Assembly: GCA_011523845.1 (NCBI GenBank)
Contig: WTFV01000227.1
Coordinates: 1-64,000 of the forward strand
Reading direction: 5' to 3'
From: Acidobacteriota bacterium
Lineage (GTDB): Bacteria > Acidobacteriota > Vicinamibacteria > Vicinamibacterales > UBA8438
Length of the DNA: 64,000 nucleotides
Notes under the pieces: model-generated
Seen by the model: only the letters and a program-made list of their open reading frames with translations
What the model was told of the DNA's origin: nothing
Databases searched by the model: none
Shown here: positions 29,166-36,587 of the stretch, in pieces
How the letters are laid out: the number at the start of each line of letters is the position of its first letter
Numbering within the stretch: position 1 is the first letter of the stretch
Made by a program: the position numbers and the translations under genes

Positions 29166-29399
29166 TCAGGGCACGGTGTGGTAGTGGCCGTGCACCGGAT
29201 CCCACACCTGCCGCGAGCCGGATCCGCCGTCCGCGGTGAAGGTGTAGACGAGGACTCCCGCGATGGCCACGAGAACCGCGATGAGCGCGTAGGTGCCGAA
29301 CCTGGACCCGCCGTCCTGCTTGAGGGCGCAGCACTGCTTGTACTTGCGCCCGCTGCCGCACGGGCACGGATCGTTCCGGCCTGCCTTGGCTGCTGCCAT
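29166..29399 (-). CDS. small SEC-C protein with one membrane helix
   Basis: The protein has 77 residues. SEC-C zinc ligands occur in GRNDPCPCGSGRKYKQCC (residues 7-24). A membrane helix (YALIAVLVAIAGVLVYTF) follows, then a short Gly/Ser-rich tail outside. Such proteins resemble the zinc tail of SecA placed on a membrane anchor; function is not established. It is the second SEC-C protein of the window, and its motif differs from that of the large one at 22156 by only a few residues. Confidence 0.75.
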   Translation of the reverse strand: MAAAKAGRNDPCPCGSGRKYKQCCALKQDGGSRFGTYALIAVLVAIAGVLVYTFTADGGSGSRQVWDPVHGHYHTVP

Positions 29400-29640
29400 T
29401 GTCTCGACTCCGCGGCCAGTATACTGCCGGACGGCGCGGGGCGAAACCGCCCCGGTTCAGCCGTAGCGACGCCGGGCCGCGACCGTGCGGAAGGCGTCTC
29501 GACGGGCCGGCGCCCGGGGGGAACGGCATGGTCAGCGGCCCCATTCGCTACGGATTGGCCGCCCTCGACGGGCCGGTGCCCCCCGTGGGGGGGGAAGGCG
29601 GGCCTGGGAGCCGTCGTGAACGCTGCGCGGCACCGAGCCC

Positions 29641-30603
29641 ATGCCCATGAGCACGACAATGACCGTATCCGAGCCAATGCGCATCAACGACGCGCATTGC
29701 CACTTCTTCTCGGGGGGCTTCTTCGCCACACTCGCTCAGGATCCGGCAGCGCCGCGGGCGACGGACCCGGCGGTCGATCTGCCGGCCGCGCTCGGCTGGG
29801 ACGCGCCGGGCGAGCCCGAGCAACTGGCCGACCGCTGGGTTGCGGAGCTCGACCGGCACGGCGTAGGCCGCGCGGCCCTGATGGCCAGCGTCCCCGGGGA
29901 CGAGGCGTCCGTCGCGGCCGCGGTGGCGCGCCATCCGTCCCGCTTCGCCGGCCTGTTCATGGTGAATCCGACGGCGCCCGACGCCGAGGAGCGCGCCCGG
30001 CGGGGCTTCGGCGAGCTCGGGCTGCGCTGCGCCTGCCTCTTCCCTGCGATGCACCATTTCGCCCTCGACGACGAGTGCGTCACGGCCGTCTTTCGGGCGG
30101 CGGCCGACCACGGATGCGCCGTCTTCGTTCACTGCGGGGTGCTCTCGGTGGGCGTCCGCCGCAAGCTCGGCCTGCCGTCGCGCTTCGACGTCCGCCTCGG
30201 CGACCCGCTCGCGGTCGTGCCGGTCGCGTCCGCCTTTCCCGGCGTCCCGGTGATCATTCCGCACTTCGGCGCCGGCTTCCTCCGGGAAACACTGATGGCG
30301 GCCGACCTCGCGGCGAACATCCACGTCGATACCTCCAGCTCGAACGGGTGGACGAAGTACACGCCCGGCCTGCGCCTGGCCGACGTGTTCCGCCAGGCGC
30401 TGGCCGTGCTGGGCCCCGAGCGCATCCTGTTCGGATCCGACTCGTCGTTCTTCCCGCGCGGGTGGCAGCGTTCGATCCACGAGGCGCAATCCGCGATTCT
30501 CGAAGAGATCGGCCTCGACGGGGAGGGACGGGCCGCAATCTTCGCGGACAACTTCGACCGGGTCTTCGGACCGGCCGGGACTGCGCACCAGTTCTCGCGG
30601 TAG
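29641..30603 (+). CDS. amidohydrolase-2 family metal hydrolase or decarboxylase
   Basis: The protein has 320 residues with a TIM-barrel amidohydrolase pattern: the metal pair DAHCH near residue 18, then CAVFVHCG, VIIPHFGAG and the late Asp in LFGSDSSFF. This is the ACMSD-like group, whose members hydrolyse or decarboxylate small ring acids. The substrate cannot be told. Methionines at positions 1, 3, 7 and 13 leave the start uncertain; the ATG at 29641 is used. A small coiled-coil gene follows 9 bp later. Confidence 0.82.
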   Translation: MPMSTTMTVSEPMRINDAHCHFFSGGFFATLAQDPAAPRATDPAVDLPAALGWDAPGEPEQLADRWVAELDRHGVGRAALMASVPGDEASVAAAVARHPSRFAGLFMVNPTAPDAEERARRGFGELGLRCACLFPAMHHFALDDECVTAVFRAAADHGCAVFVHCGVLSVGVRRKLGLPSRFDVRLGDPLAVVPVASAFPGVPVIIPHFGAGFLRETLMAADLAANIHVDTSSSNGWTKYTPGLRLADVFRQALAVLGPERILFGSDSSFFPRGWQRSIHEAQSAILEEIGLDGEGRAAIFADNFDRVFGPAGTAHQFSR

Positions 30604-30612
30604 GATGGAACG

Positions 30613-30840
30613 ATGGCCCTGGACACGATGTGGATCATCGGAACGGTAGTCACGGTCGGCGTTGCACTCGCCGGTGTGATGTACGCGCTGGTGAACGGCA
30701 CACACCGCCGTATCGACGACGTGAACAAGCGCATCGACGACGTGAACAGGCGCATCGATGATGTCCGTACGGATCTGCAGCGCCTGCACGACGACCACAA
30801 GGGCCTCGAGGAGCGGCTGCGCGTCATCGAGGGCCGATAG
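30613..30840 (+). CDS. small membrane protein with heptad-repeat coiled coil
   Basis: The protein has 75 residues. An N-terminal membrane helix (MWIIGTVVTVGVALAGVMYAL) is followed by a coiled coil with a literal repeat RRIDDVNK-RIDDVNR-RIDDVR and a charged end. The same plan occurs at 38513-38758, where the helix also begins KWIIGTIV. It is one of a small family in the window. Function is unknown; these may oligomerise at the membrane. Confidence 0.65.
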   Translation: MALDTMWIIGTVVTVGVALAGVMYALVNGTHRRIDDVNKRIDDVNRRIDDVRTDLQRLHDDHKGLEERLRVIEGR

Positions 30841-30852
30841 AAGACGGCCCGG

Positions 30853-30961
30853 TTAGGAGTCTGCGCCGCAGAACGCAGCGAAGCGAAGTTCTGCGACGCA
30901 GGGTCATGGAGCGGGGGGATGGGCCGAAACGCCGAGCCAGCGAGGCGTTTCGGGGCGCTAG
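30853..30961 (-). repeat. dispersed two-hairpin repeat, copy B
   Basis: Reverse-oriented full copy of the element at 2208 and 56353. Stem one is GCAGAACGCAGCG against CGAAGTTCTGCG and stem two is CCGAAACGCC against GGCGTTTCGG, with the conserved middle between. On the reverse strand its left end begins TAGCGCCCCG; that TAG is the stop of the leftward quinone oxidoreductase gene. Confidence 0.88.
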
Positions 30962-31953
30962 GGAATCAGCAGCAGCTTCCCGGTGTGGACGCTCGACTCC
31001 ATGACCCGGTGCGCCTCGGCCGCGTCGGCCAGCGGGTAGGTCGCGTGCACGATCGGCCGCAGCTCGCCTGAGGCGAACCGGGGCCAGACGCGTTCGCGCA
31101 GCGCCGCAAGGATTCCTGCCTTCTCTTCCACCGCCCGCGCCCGCAGCGTCGCCCCCGTCACGGTCAGGCGGCGCGACATCAGGCGCGCGAGGTCCAGCTC
31201 CGCCTGCGCACCCTCCATCAGGGCGATGATCACGAGCCGGCCTTCGATGGCGAGGCTGGCGACGTTGCGCTGCAGGTAGGCGCCACCGACCATGTCGAGG
31301 ATTACGTCGACCCCGCGGCCGCCGGTCGCCTCGCGCAGCACCGCCACGAAGTCCTCCGCGCGGTAGTCGACGGCGCGCTCGGCCCCGAGCTCCACGCAGG
31401 TCGCGCACTTGGCCGGCGTCCCCGCGGTGGCGAAGATGCGCGCCCCGAACAGGCGCGCGAGCTGGATGGCGACCGTGCCGATGCCGCTCGATCCGCCGTG
31501 CACCAACAGCGTCTCGCCCTCCTTCAGCCGACCGCGGTCGACGACGTTGGTCCAGACCGTTGCGTACGCCTCCGGCAGCGCCGCCGCGCCGGTGAGCGAC
31601 ACGCCCTCCGGAATCGGCAGACACTGGGGGGCGGGCGCCAGACAGTACTCGGCGTAGCCTCCGCCAGTGAGCAGCGCACACACATCGGCGCCGACCGGCA
31701 GATCGGAGACACCCTCCCCCACCGCCGCGACGGTCCCCGACACTTCCAGTCCCAGGATGTCGGAGGCGCCGGGGGGCGGCGGGTAGTTTCCCTTGCGCTG
31801 CATGGTATCGGCCCGGTTGACGCCGGACGCCGCAACGCGGATCAACACGTCGCCAGCGCCGGGGACCGGCACCGGCCGGCTCCCGATCCGTAGCGCCTCG
31901 GGCGCACCGGGCTCCGTGATGTCGACGACGCGCATGGTCCCGGGAATCGCCAT
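30958..31953 (-). CDS. quinone oxidoreductase (zinc-free MDR family)
   Basis: The protein has 331 residues from the ATG at 31953 (MAIPGTMRVVDI). Another ATG six bases upstream is too close to its AGGAG, while this one sits seven bases from it. The NADPH-binding motif GGSSGIGTVAIQLA and the substrate region GVNRADTMQRKGNYPPPPG place it with NAD(P)H:quinone oxidoreductases of the PIG3/QOR type. The zinc ligands of alcohol dehydrogenases are absent. The stop codon is the edge of repeat copy B. Confidence 0.9.
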   Translation of the reverse strand: MAIPGTMRVVDITEPGAPEALRIGSRPVPVPGAGDVLIRVAASGVNRADTMQRKGNYPPPPGASDILGLEVSGTVAAVGEGVSDLPVGADVCALLTGGGYAEYCLAPAPQCLPIPEGVSLTGAAALPEAYATVWTNVVDRGRLKEGETLLVHGGSSGIGTVAIQLARLFGARIFATAGTPAKCATCVELGAERAVDYRAEDFVAVLREATGGRGVDVILDMVGGAYLQRNVASLAIEGRLVIIALMEGAQAELDLARLMSRRLTVTGATLRARAVEEKAGILAALRERVWPRFASGELRPIVHATYPLADAAEAHRVMESSVHTGKLLLIP

Positions 31954-32027
31954 CTGCATGCTCCTGGATATGCCGACGCGGTGGGGCGTCGGGCGACGCG
32001 GCGCGCCGGCGGCACCCGGCGCGCGAG

Positions 32028-32033
32028 TATAAT
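32028..32033 (+). promoter_or_regulatory. -10 box of the dap operon
   Basis: A perfect TATAAT preceded by GAG. It predicts a transcript start near 32040, which rules out the upstream ATG at 32036 and supports the ATG at 32093 for the first gene. No clear -35 box is seen in the G/C-rich sequence upstream. Confidence 0.55.
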
Positions 32034-32092
32034 TCGTGTCGAATGAACAGGCCCAGGCCGCGTCGCGCGCACGAACCGTGGAGTCGCCGCTC

Positions 32093-32557
32093 ATGGCCGT
32101 GACCATCAAGCGGGTCATGCTCTGGCAGACGGAGATCAAGAACGAGCCGGGCGCTCTCAGCGCGGTGCTCGAGCCGCTTGCGCAGGCGGGCCTGGATCTC
32201 CATGCGGTGATGAAGCGCTGCATACCCGGGCGCCGCGGCCGTGCCACGGTGGAGATCCTGCCCGGCTCGGGCCGCAAGGCGACGGCGCTCGCCCGCGCGG
32301 CGGGATTCAGCCAGTCTCCCACCGAAGCCCTGCTCGTCGAGGGAGCCAACCGGCCCGGCCTCGCCTACGCCGTAGCCAACAGCATTGCGTGGGCCGGCAT
32401 CAGCCTGCGGTTCCTATCGGCGCAGATCGCCGGCGAGCGGTACTCCGCGCTCCTCGGATTCCGGACGCCGGCGGAGCGCAGGAAGGGCGCGACGCTGATA
32501 CGAAGAGTGGCGAACGACGCGGAAGAGACGGCGTCCGGGGAAGCGGCTCCGCAATGA
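32093..32557 (+). CDS. tandem ACT-like domain protein heading the dap operon
   Basis: The protein has 154 residues from the ATG at 32093 (MAVTIKRVMLWQTE). Two ACT-like halves can be seen. The first is IKNEPGALSAVLEPLAQAGLDLHAV. The second is LVEGANRPGLAYAVANSIAWAGISLRFLSAQ. Each has the Gly-containing ligand loop followed by a helix. The stop overlaps the dapB start (ATGA), so it is translationally coupled to dapB. ACT domains usually bind amino acids. A lysine- or aspartate-sensing regulatory role for this operon is my inference, and no catalytic domain is present. Confidence 0.7.
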   Translation: MAVTIKRVMLWQTEIKNEPGALSAVLEPLAQAGLDLHAVMKRCIPGRRGRATVEILPGSGRKATALARAAGFSQSPTEALLVEGANRPGLAYAVANSIAWAGISLRFLSAQIAGERYSALLGFRTPAERRKGATLIRRVANDAEETASGEAAPQ

Positions 32558-33252
32558 GCGTGCGGATTGTCCTGGTCGGCTACGGCCGGATGGGCAAGGC
32601 CATAGACGCGCTGAGCGCCGATCACGGCTGCGAGGTGGTCGAGCGTCTCGACATCCACAACAACCGTCATGGCGAGGGCATCGATTCGCCTTCGCTGCCG
32701 GTCGCCGACGTCGCGATCGAGTTCTCCCTGGCCGACTCGGTCGCTTCCAACATCGAGAAGCTCGCCGCGCGCGGCATCGACGTCGTCGTCGGCACCACCG
32801 GCTGGGAGGCGCAGGAGGAGGAGGTCCGGCGGGCGACGGCGGCAGCAGGGATCGGTGTGGTGCACGCCGCGAACTTCTCGCTCGGCGTCAACCTCTTCCA
32901 GGCCGTCGTCGAGCGCAGCGCGGCGTTGTTCGCGCGTCACGACGACTTCGGGAGCTGGATCCACGAGGGGCACCACGCGGCCAAGCGGGACGCCCCGTCC
33001 GGCACGGCGTTGGCCCTCCGGAACGCGATGCAGAAGATGGGGTACGCGCGAGACATCGACGTCTCGTCGACACGCGCCGGCAGGATGCCGGGTATGCACA
33101 CCGTCGGGTACGACGGCCCGTTCGACACGATCACGCTGACCCATACCGCCCGCGACCGGGCGACGTTCGCGCGGGGCGCGCTGGAGGCGGCGCGCTGGGT
33201 GCGCGGCAGGCGCGGCTGGTTCTCGATGCGCGACGTGCTCGGCATCGACTGA
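32554..33252 (+). CDS. dapB: 4-hydroxy-tetrahydrodipicolinate reductase
   Basis: The protein has 232 residues, of the shorter DapB type. The nucleotide fold is VLVGYGRMGKAI, the Thr-Gly-Trp block is VVVGTTGWEAQ, and the substrate-binding signature EGHHAAKRDAPSGTAL carries the catalytic His and Lys. It reduces the product of DapA in lysine and diaminopimelate synthesis. It overlaps the ACT gene by 4 bp and is 16 bp from dapA. Confidence 0.95.
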   Translation: MSVRIVLVGYGRMGKAIDALSADHGCEVVERLDIHNNRHGEGIDSPSLPVADVAIEFSLADSVASNIEKLAARGIDVVVGTTGWEAQEEEVRRATAAAGIGVVHAANFSLGVNLFQAVVERSAALFARHDDFGSWIHEGHHAAKRDAPSGTALALRNAMQKMGYARDIDVSSTRAGRMPGMHTVGYDGPFDTITLTHTARDRATFARGALEAARWVRGRRGWFSMRDVLGID

Positions 33253-33268
33253 TCGAGGGAGGTGCGCC

Positions 33269-34186
33269 ATGCAGACACGCTGGGCAGGTTGCGGCACGGC
33301 CCTCGTCACGCCGTTCACGGCGAGCGGCGACGTGGACGAGGCGGCGGTCAGGCGGCTGGCGCGGCGCCAGGTGGACGGCGGCGTGCACTTCCTGGTCCCC
33401 TGCGGGACGACGGGCGAGAGCCCCACGCTGTCGCACGCCGAGAAGCTGCGCGTCGTCGAGCTCGTCGCCGACGAAGCGAACGGCGCCGTACCCGTGCTGG
33501 CGGGGGCCGGCGGCTACGACACGCGGGCCACCATCGACCTCGTCCGCGACCTCGCGGGCGCCGGCGCGACCGGCATCCTATCGGTCACCCCCTACTACAA
33601 CAAGCCGACCCCGGAGGGGCTCTACCGGCACTACGGCGCCATCGCCGACAGCACCGAGCTGCCGATCGTGCTGTACAACGTGCCCGGCCGGACCGCCTGC
33701 AACATCGCCCCCGCCACGCTGCTCCGGCTCACGGAGATCGCCAACGTGGTCGGCGTGAAGGAAGCCTCCGGCGACCTCGGTCAGATAGGCGAGATCTGCC
33801 GCGCCGTGCCCGACGACTTCTGCGTGCTCTCGGGAGACGACGCGTTCGCGCTGGCGGTGATGGCGCTCGGCGGCACGGGGGTGATCTCGGTGATTTCGAA
33901 CGAGGCGCCCGGCGAGATGGCGGCGCTCGTCGACCAGGCCGCGGCCGGCGACTTCGCCGCGGCGCGCGCCACCCACGAGCGGTTCCTGCCGCTGATGCAG
34001 GTGAACTTCATCGAGTCGAACCCGATCCCGGTCAAGGCCGCGATGGCCGAGCTGGGGCTGCTCGACCTGAACTACCGTCTGCCGATGTGCCCACCGGCAC
34101 CCGCGGCGCGCAAGCGGATCGCCGAGGTGCTGGCCGCGACGGGGCTGGCCGTGGAGGGAACGCCAATCACCGCGGCACATCCATGA
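33269..34186 (+). CDS. dapA: 4-hydroxy-tetrahydrodipicolinate synthase
   Basis: The protein has 305 residues, a full TIM-barrel DHDPS. Landmarks are VPCGTTGESPTLSHAEK, the Tyr in LYNVPGRTACN and the Schiff-base Lys in VGVKEASGDLGQI. It condenses pyruvate with aspartate semialdehyde. A GGGAGG stands before the ATG. Immediately after its stop lies a scrap of dapD and then a reversed vapBC pair, so the operon is broken at this point. Confidence 0.97.
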   Translation: MQTRWAGCGTALVTPFTASGDVDEAAVRRLARRQVDGGVHFLVPCGTTGESPTLSHAEKLRVVELVADEANGAVPVLAGAGGYDTRATIDLVRDLAGAGATGILSVTPYYNKPTPEGLYRHYGAIADSTELPIVLYNVPGRTACNIAPATLLRLTEIANVVGVKEASGDLGQIGEICRAVPDDFCVLSGDDAFALAVMALGGTGVISVISNEAPGEMAALVDQAAAGDFAAARATHERFLPLMQVNFIESNPIPVKAAMAELGLLDLNYRLPMCPPAPAARKRIAEVLAATGLAVEGTPITAAHP

Positions 34187-34201
34187 ACGCACTCGGCAAC
34201 C

Positions 34202-34252
34202 CGTGAACGCCTGGTCGAGCAGGGCATCCTGGTCGGCTTGCGCTGCGGCGAC
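34202..34252 (+). pseudogene. 51-bp fragment of dapD
   Basis: Aligned to 35087-35137 inside the intact dapD gene, this stretch matches at most positions apart from one missing base and a few substitutions. Shared blocks are CAGGGCATCCTGGT and CGCTGCGGCGAC. It encodes the equivalent of DapD residues 62-79 (VNAWVKQGILVGFRCGD), out of frame. It starts right after dapA and ends at the 3' end of vapC, so it marks an earlier dapD copy or the scar of an insertion and duplication event. Confidence 0.75.
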
Positions 34253-34257
34253 AGGGG

Positions 34258-34641
34258 TCAACAGGTAACGACCTGCGGCAACTGATCGAAGTGACTATCG
34301 GACGTGCACAGCACCAGATCATGCTGAACGGCGAGCGACGCGATCCAGAGATCGTTCGTGGGGAGAGCGAGTCCTTTGGCGCGAAGGTGCCAGTAGAGCC
34401 GCGCATAGTGGTGCGTCGTCTGTTCGTCGGGCAGGAGCACCGAGACACGCGGACTGTTCAGGAACCGTTGCAGGTTGGCGGCGTTGGTCGATTCCCGGCG
34501 ACCGGCCGCGAAACCAGCGCGCAACTCGCCCAGCACGATCAAGGGCATGCAGATGGAGCGCGCGGCGCGAACGATGTCGACCCGTTCGGCCCGGCCACGC
34601 ATGAAGTCGCTGTACGCATTGGTGTCGAGAGCGACGTTCAT
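34258..34641 (-). CDS. vapC: VapC-type PIN-domain toxin
   Basis: The protein has 127 residues beginning MNVALDTNAYSDFMRG, with the first PIN Asp at residue 6. Further acidic positions appear in VLGELRAGF and in LPTNDLWIASLAVQHDLVLCTSDSHFD. These form the metal site of an RNA-cleaving PIN nuclease. The start overlaps the vapB stop by 4 bp. The pair is inverted within the dap operon. Confidence 0.88.
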   Translation of the reverse strand: MNVALDTNAYSDFMRGRAERVDIVRAARSICMPLIVLGELRAGFAAGRRESTNAANLQRFLNSPRVSVLLPDEQTTHHYARLYWHLRAKGLALPTNDLWIASLAVQHDLVLCTSDSHFDQLPQVVTC

Positions 34642-34874
34642 TTCCAGGCCTCGTCATCGACCTGCTCGAAGTCGGCAACAGCGCGGTCGAAATCCGGATC
34701 TTCCTGCCAGGTACCGATCAGGTGATCGAGATCCGCATACGCGGTCGGCACGGCATCCACGCCGCGAGCGAGCGCTTCCACGACCACGGTGTTGAGGCTC
34801 TTGGCTTCGCGCTTGGCGATCTGCCGGAGGGCGCGATCAATCTCGCCGGGAACGGCACGGACCGTATACTGCAT
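34638..34874 (-). CDS. vapB: VapB-type antitoxin
   Basis: The protein has 78 residues. The N-terminal half (AVPGEIDRALRQIAKREAKSLNTVVVEALARG) is a ribbon-helix-helix DNA-binding unit. The acidic C-terminal half (DPDFDRAVADFEQVDDEAWK) is the toxin-binding tail. It should repress its own promoter with VapC. The start codon is only 29 bp from that of the divergent dapD gene. Confidence 0.85.
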   Translation of the reverse strand: MQYTVRAVPGEIDRALRQIAKREAKSLNTVVVEALARGVDAVPTAYADLDHLIGTWQEDPDFDRAVADFEQVDDEAWK

Positions 34875-34889
34875 GCTGTTAGTGCAGGC

Positions 34890-34918
34890 ACTATATCACG
34901 ATAATGCAGGCAAACCAA
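34890..34918 (-). promoter_or_regulatory. vapBC promoter overlapping the dapD start
   Basis: On the reverse strand TTGGTT, 17 bases and TATAGT form a reasonable sigma-70 promoter that reads into vapB. The -35 box lies inside the first codons of dapD. The 8-base direct repeat TGCAGGCA occurs twice, 20 bp apart (34883-34890 and 34903-34910), the second covering the dapD start codon. VapBC binding here would be expected to affect dapD expression too. Confidence 0.45.
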
Positions 34919-35776
34919 GCAGGCCAGGACCACCGCCATCTCGCCGAACGGATACGGCAGCTCTACGCCCAGGCGGCCGAGGCAGACCGGACCGAGGCGC
35001 GTGGCGCATTCGCGGAGCTCCGCACGGAGCTGGCCGCGGGCCGCGTGCGGGCGGCAGAGCCCGACCCGTCGTCGCCGACCGGCTGGCGCGTCAACGCCTG
35101 GGTCAAGCAGGGCATCCTGGTGGGATTCCGCTGCGGCGACGTCGTGGCGTTCGATTCCCCCAGCACCGACTCGCCCTACCTGGACAAGGACACGCTGCCT
35201 CTCCGGCCGCTCTCGACGGCCTCGAACGTGCGGCTCGTCCCGGGCGGATCGTCGGTGCGGGACGGCGCATACCTCGGCCGCGGAGTCATCTGCATGCCGC
35301 CGATGTACATCAACATCGGCGCCTGGGTCGGGGACGGCAGCCTCGTCGATTCCCATGCGCTGGTCGGGTCGTGCGCGCAGGTCGGCAGCGGCGTCCACGT
35401 CAGCGCCGGGGCGCAGATCGGCGGCGTGCTCGAGCCGGTCGGCGCGCTGCCGGTGATCGTCGAGGACGACGCGCTGGTCGGCGGCAACACCGGCCTCTAC
35501 GAAGGTGCGGTGGTCAAGCGCCGGGCGGTCATCGGCGCCGGCACGGTCCTGACCGGGTCGACGCCGATCTACGATCTGCCGCAGGGACGGATCATCAGGC
35601 CGGCCGCGGGCGAGCCGACGGTGGTGCCGGAAGGCGCGGTCGTCGTGCCCGGGGCGCGCGCCGTCACGAGCGGCGCGGGGCCGGAGTGGGGGCTGTCGCT
35701 CGCCACGCCGGTCATCGTCAAGTACCGCGACGACCGCACGGATACCCGAACGGAGCTGGAAGCATGGATCCGGTAG
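34904..35776 (+). CDS. dapD: tetrahydrodipicolinate N-succinyltransferase
   Basis: The protein has 290 residues. After a helical N-terminal domain comes the left-handed beta-helix with hexapeptide turns, VICMPPMYINIGAWVGDGSLVD, GSCAQVGSGVHVSAGAQ and VEDDALVGGNTGLYEG. It succinylates tetrahydrodipicolinate with succinyl-CoA. Its end (DRTDTRTELEAWIR) is repeated in part before dapE. The gene has only 29 bp to the divergent vapB and no promoter of its own in that gap that I can identify with confidence. Confidence 0.96.
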   Translation: MQANQAGQDHRHLAERIRQLYAQAAEADRTEARGAFAELRTELAAGRVRAAEPDPSSPTGWRVNAWVKQGILVGFRCGDVVAFDSPSTDSPYLDKDTLPLRPLSTASNVRLVPGGSSVRDGAYLGRGVICMPPMYINIGAWVGDGSLVDSHALVGSCAQVGSGVHVSAGAQIGGVLEPVGALPVIVEDDALVGGNTGLYEGAVVKRRAVIGAGTVLTGSTPIYDLPQGRIIRPAAGEPTVVPEGAVVVPGARAVTSGAGPEWGLSLATPVIVKYRDDRTDTRTELEAWIR

Positions 35777-35778
35777 CC
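35727..35778 (+). repeat. flanking duplication 1 (dapD end)
   Basis: The last codons of dapD, overlapping the Uma2 start. The same stretch recurs at 36536-36587, where it lies out of a dapD gene but spans the dapE start. Shared blocks include CGGAGCTGGA and TAGCCGCCC. The two copies differ at about one base in six and bracket the Uma2 gene. Confidence 0.8.
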
Positions 35779-36342
35779 GCCCGGGACGCGCCCGCCGGAC
35801 CGGCGCGGGCAACGTATCAGGACGTGCTCGACGCGCCGGCGCATCGAGTGGCCGAGATCATCGACGGGACGCTCTACACCCACCCGCGACCGGCCGCGCT
35901 CCATGCGCTCGCGAGCTCGTCGCTGGGATCGGATCTCTCGAATCCTTTCCAGTTCGGCCGCGGCGGCCCCGGCGGGTGGTGGATCATCGACGAGCCGGAG
36001 CTGCACCTCGGCGAGGACATCCTCGTGCCCGATCTGGCGGGCTGGCGCCGGGAACGCATGCCGGACTACCCCGCCGCGGCGTATTTCACGCTGGCGCCGG
36101 ACTGGGTGTGCGAAGTGCTCTCGGCCTCGACCCGCAAGCTCGACCTGCTCGGCAAGCGTCCGATCTATTCGCGGGAGGGAGTGAAACACCTGTGGTTCGT
36201 CGACCCGGTGGATCGCACCCTGGAGGCGTTCGAGCTGCGAGAGCGGGAGTGGGTGCTGATTGCGACGGCCAGGGACGACGACCCGATCGCCATCCGCCCC
36301 TTCGACGCGATCACCTTCAGCCTCGCCGATCTGTGGCCCTGA
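35764..36342 (+). CDS. Uma2-family (DUF820) putative restriction endonuclease
   Basis: The protein has 192 residues with the PD-(D/E)XK pattern of Uma2 proteins: AEIIDGTLYTHPRP, LGEDILVPDLAGWRRERMPD, and WVCEVLSASTRKLD followed by KRPIYSREGVKHLWFVDP. The catalytic Asp and Glu are kept; the usual Lys is less certain. The start (MDPVAARDAP) overlaps the dapD end by 13 bp and resembles the dapE start MEPLAAPL. It therefore seems to use initiation signals duplicated from the dapD-dapE junction. The biological role of this family is not well established. Confidence 0.85.
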   Translation: MDPVAARDAPAGPARATYQDVLDAPAHRVAEIIDGTLYTHPRPAALHALASSSLGSDLSNPFQFGRGGPGGWWIIDEPELHLGEDILVPDLAGWRRERMPDYPAAAYFTLAPDWVCEVLSASTRKLDLLGKRPIYSREGVKHLWFVDPVDRTLEAFELREREWVLIATARDDDPIAIRPFDAITFSLADLWP

Positions 36343-36509
36343 CGCCCGCAACCGCCTCCGGCCGTGCTCCCCGGCCCCGCCCCCCACGGCAGGTCGCTGC
36401 GTCACCGATGCCGTCAGCCTCGCCGATCTGTGGCCCTGAGGTCCGCAACCGCCTCCGGCCGTGCTCCCGGCCCGCCGCCCCACGGCAGGTCGCTGCGTCA
36501 CCGATGCCG
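36317..36509 (+). repeat. tandem duplication of the Uma2 3' end, two units of 96-97 bp
   Basis: Unit one (36317-36413) includes the last codons and stop of Uma2. Unit two (36414-36509) repeats them with few changes, including CAGCCTCGCCGATCTGTGG and GGCAGGTCGCTGCGTCACC. The second unit preserves the stop codon but has no gene before it. This looks like the tail of a lost second Uma2 copy. Confidence 0.85.
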
Positions 36510-36535
36510 TGTATGATGCCGCCCGACACCAACCA

Positions 36536-36587
36536 CGACAACCGCACCGACACGCGCACGGAGCTGGAGACATGGAACCGCTAGCCG
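36536..36587 (+). repeat. flanking duplication 2 (dapD-like end at the dapE start)
   Basis: Reads DNRTDTRTELETWNR in the dapD frame, then stops, and contains the dapE ATG in another frame. It is probably the original dapD-dapE junction, or a remnant of it, left behind the Uma2 insertion. Confidence 0.8.

Noticed and set aside
32036..32092. Earlier ATG for the ACT protein
   Set aside because: It is about at the transcript start predicted from the TATAAT at 32028, leaving no leader; the added residues look unlike the ACT fold.
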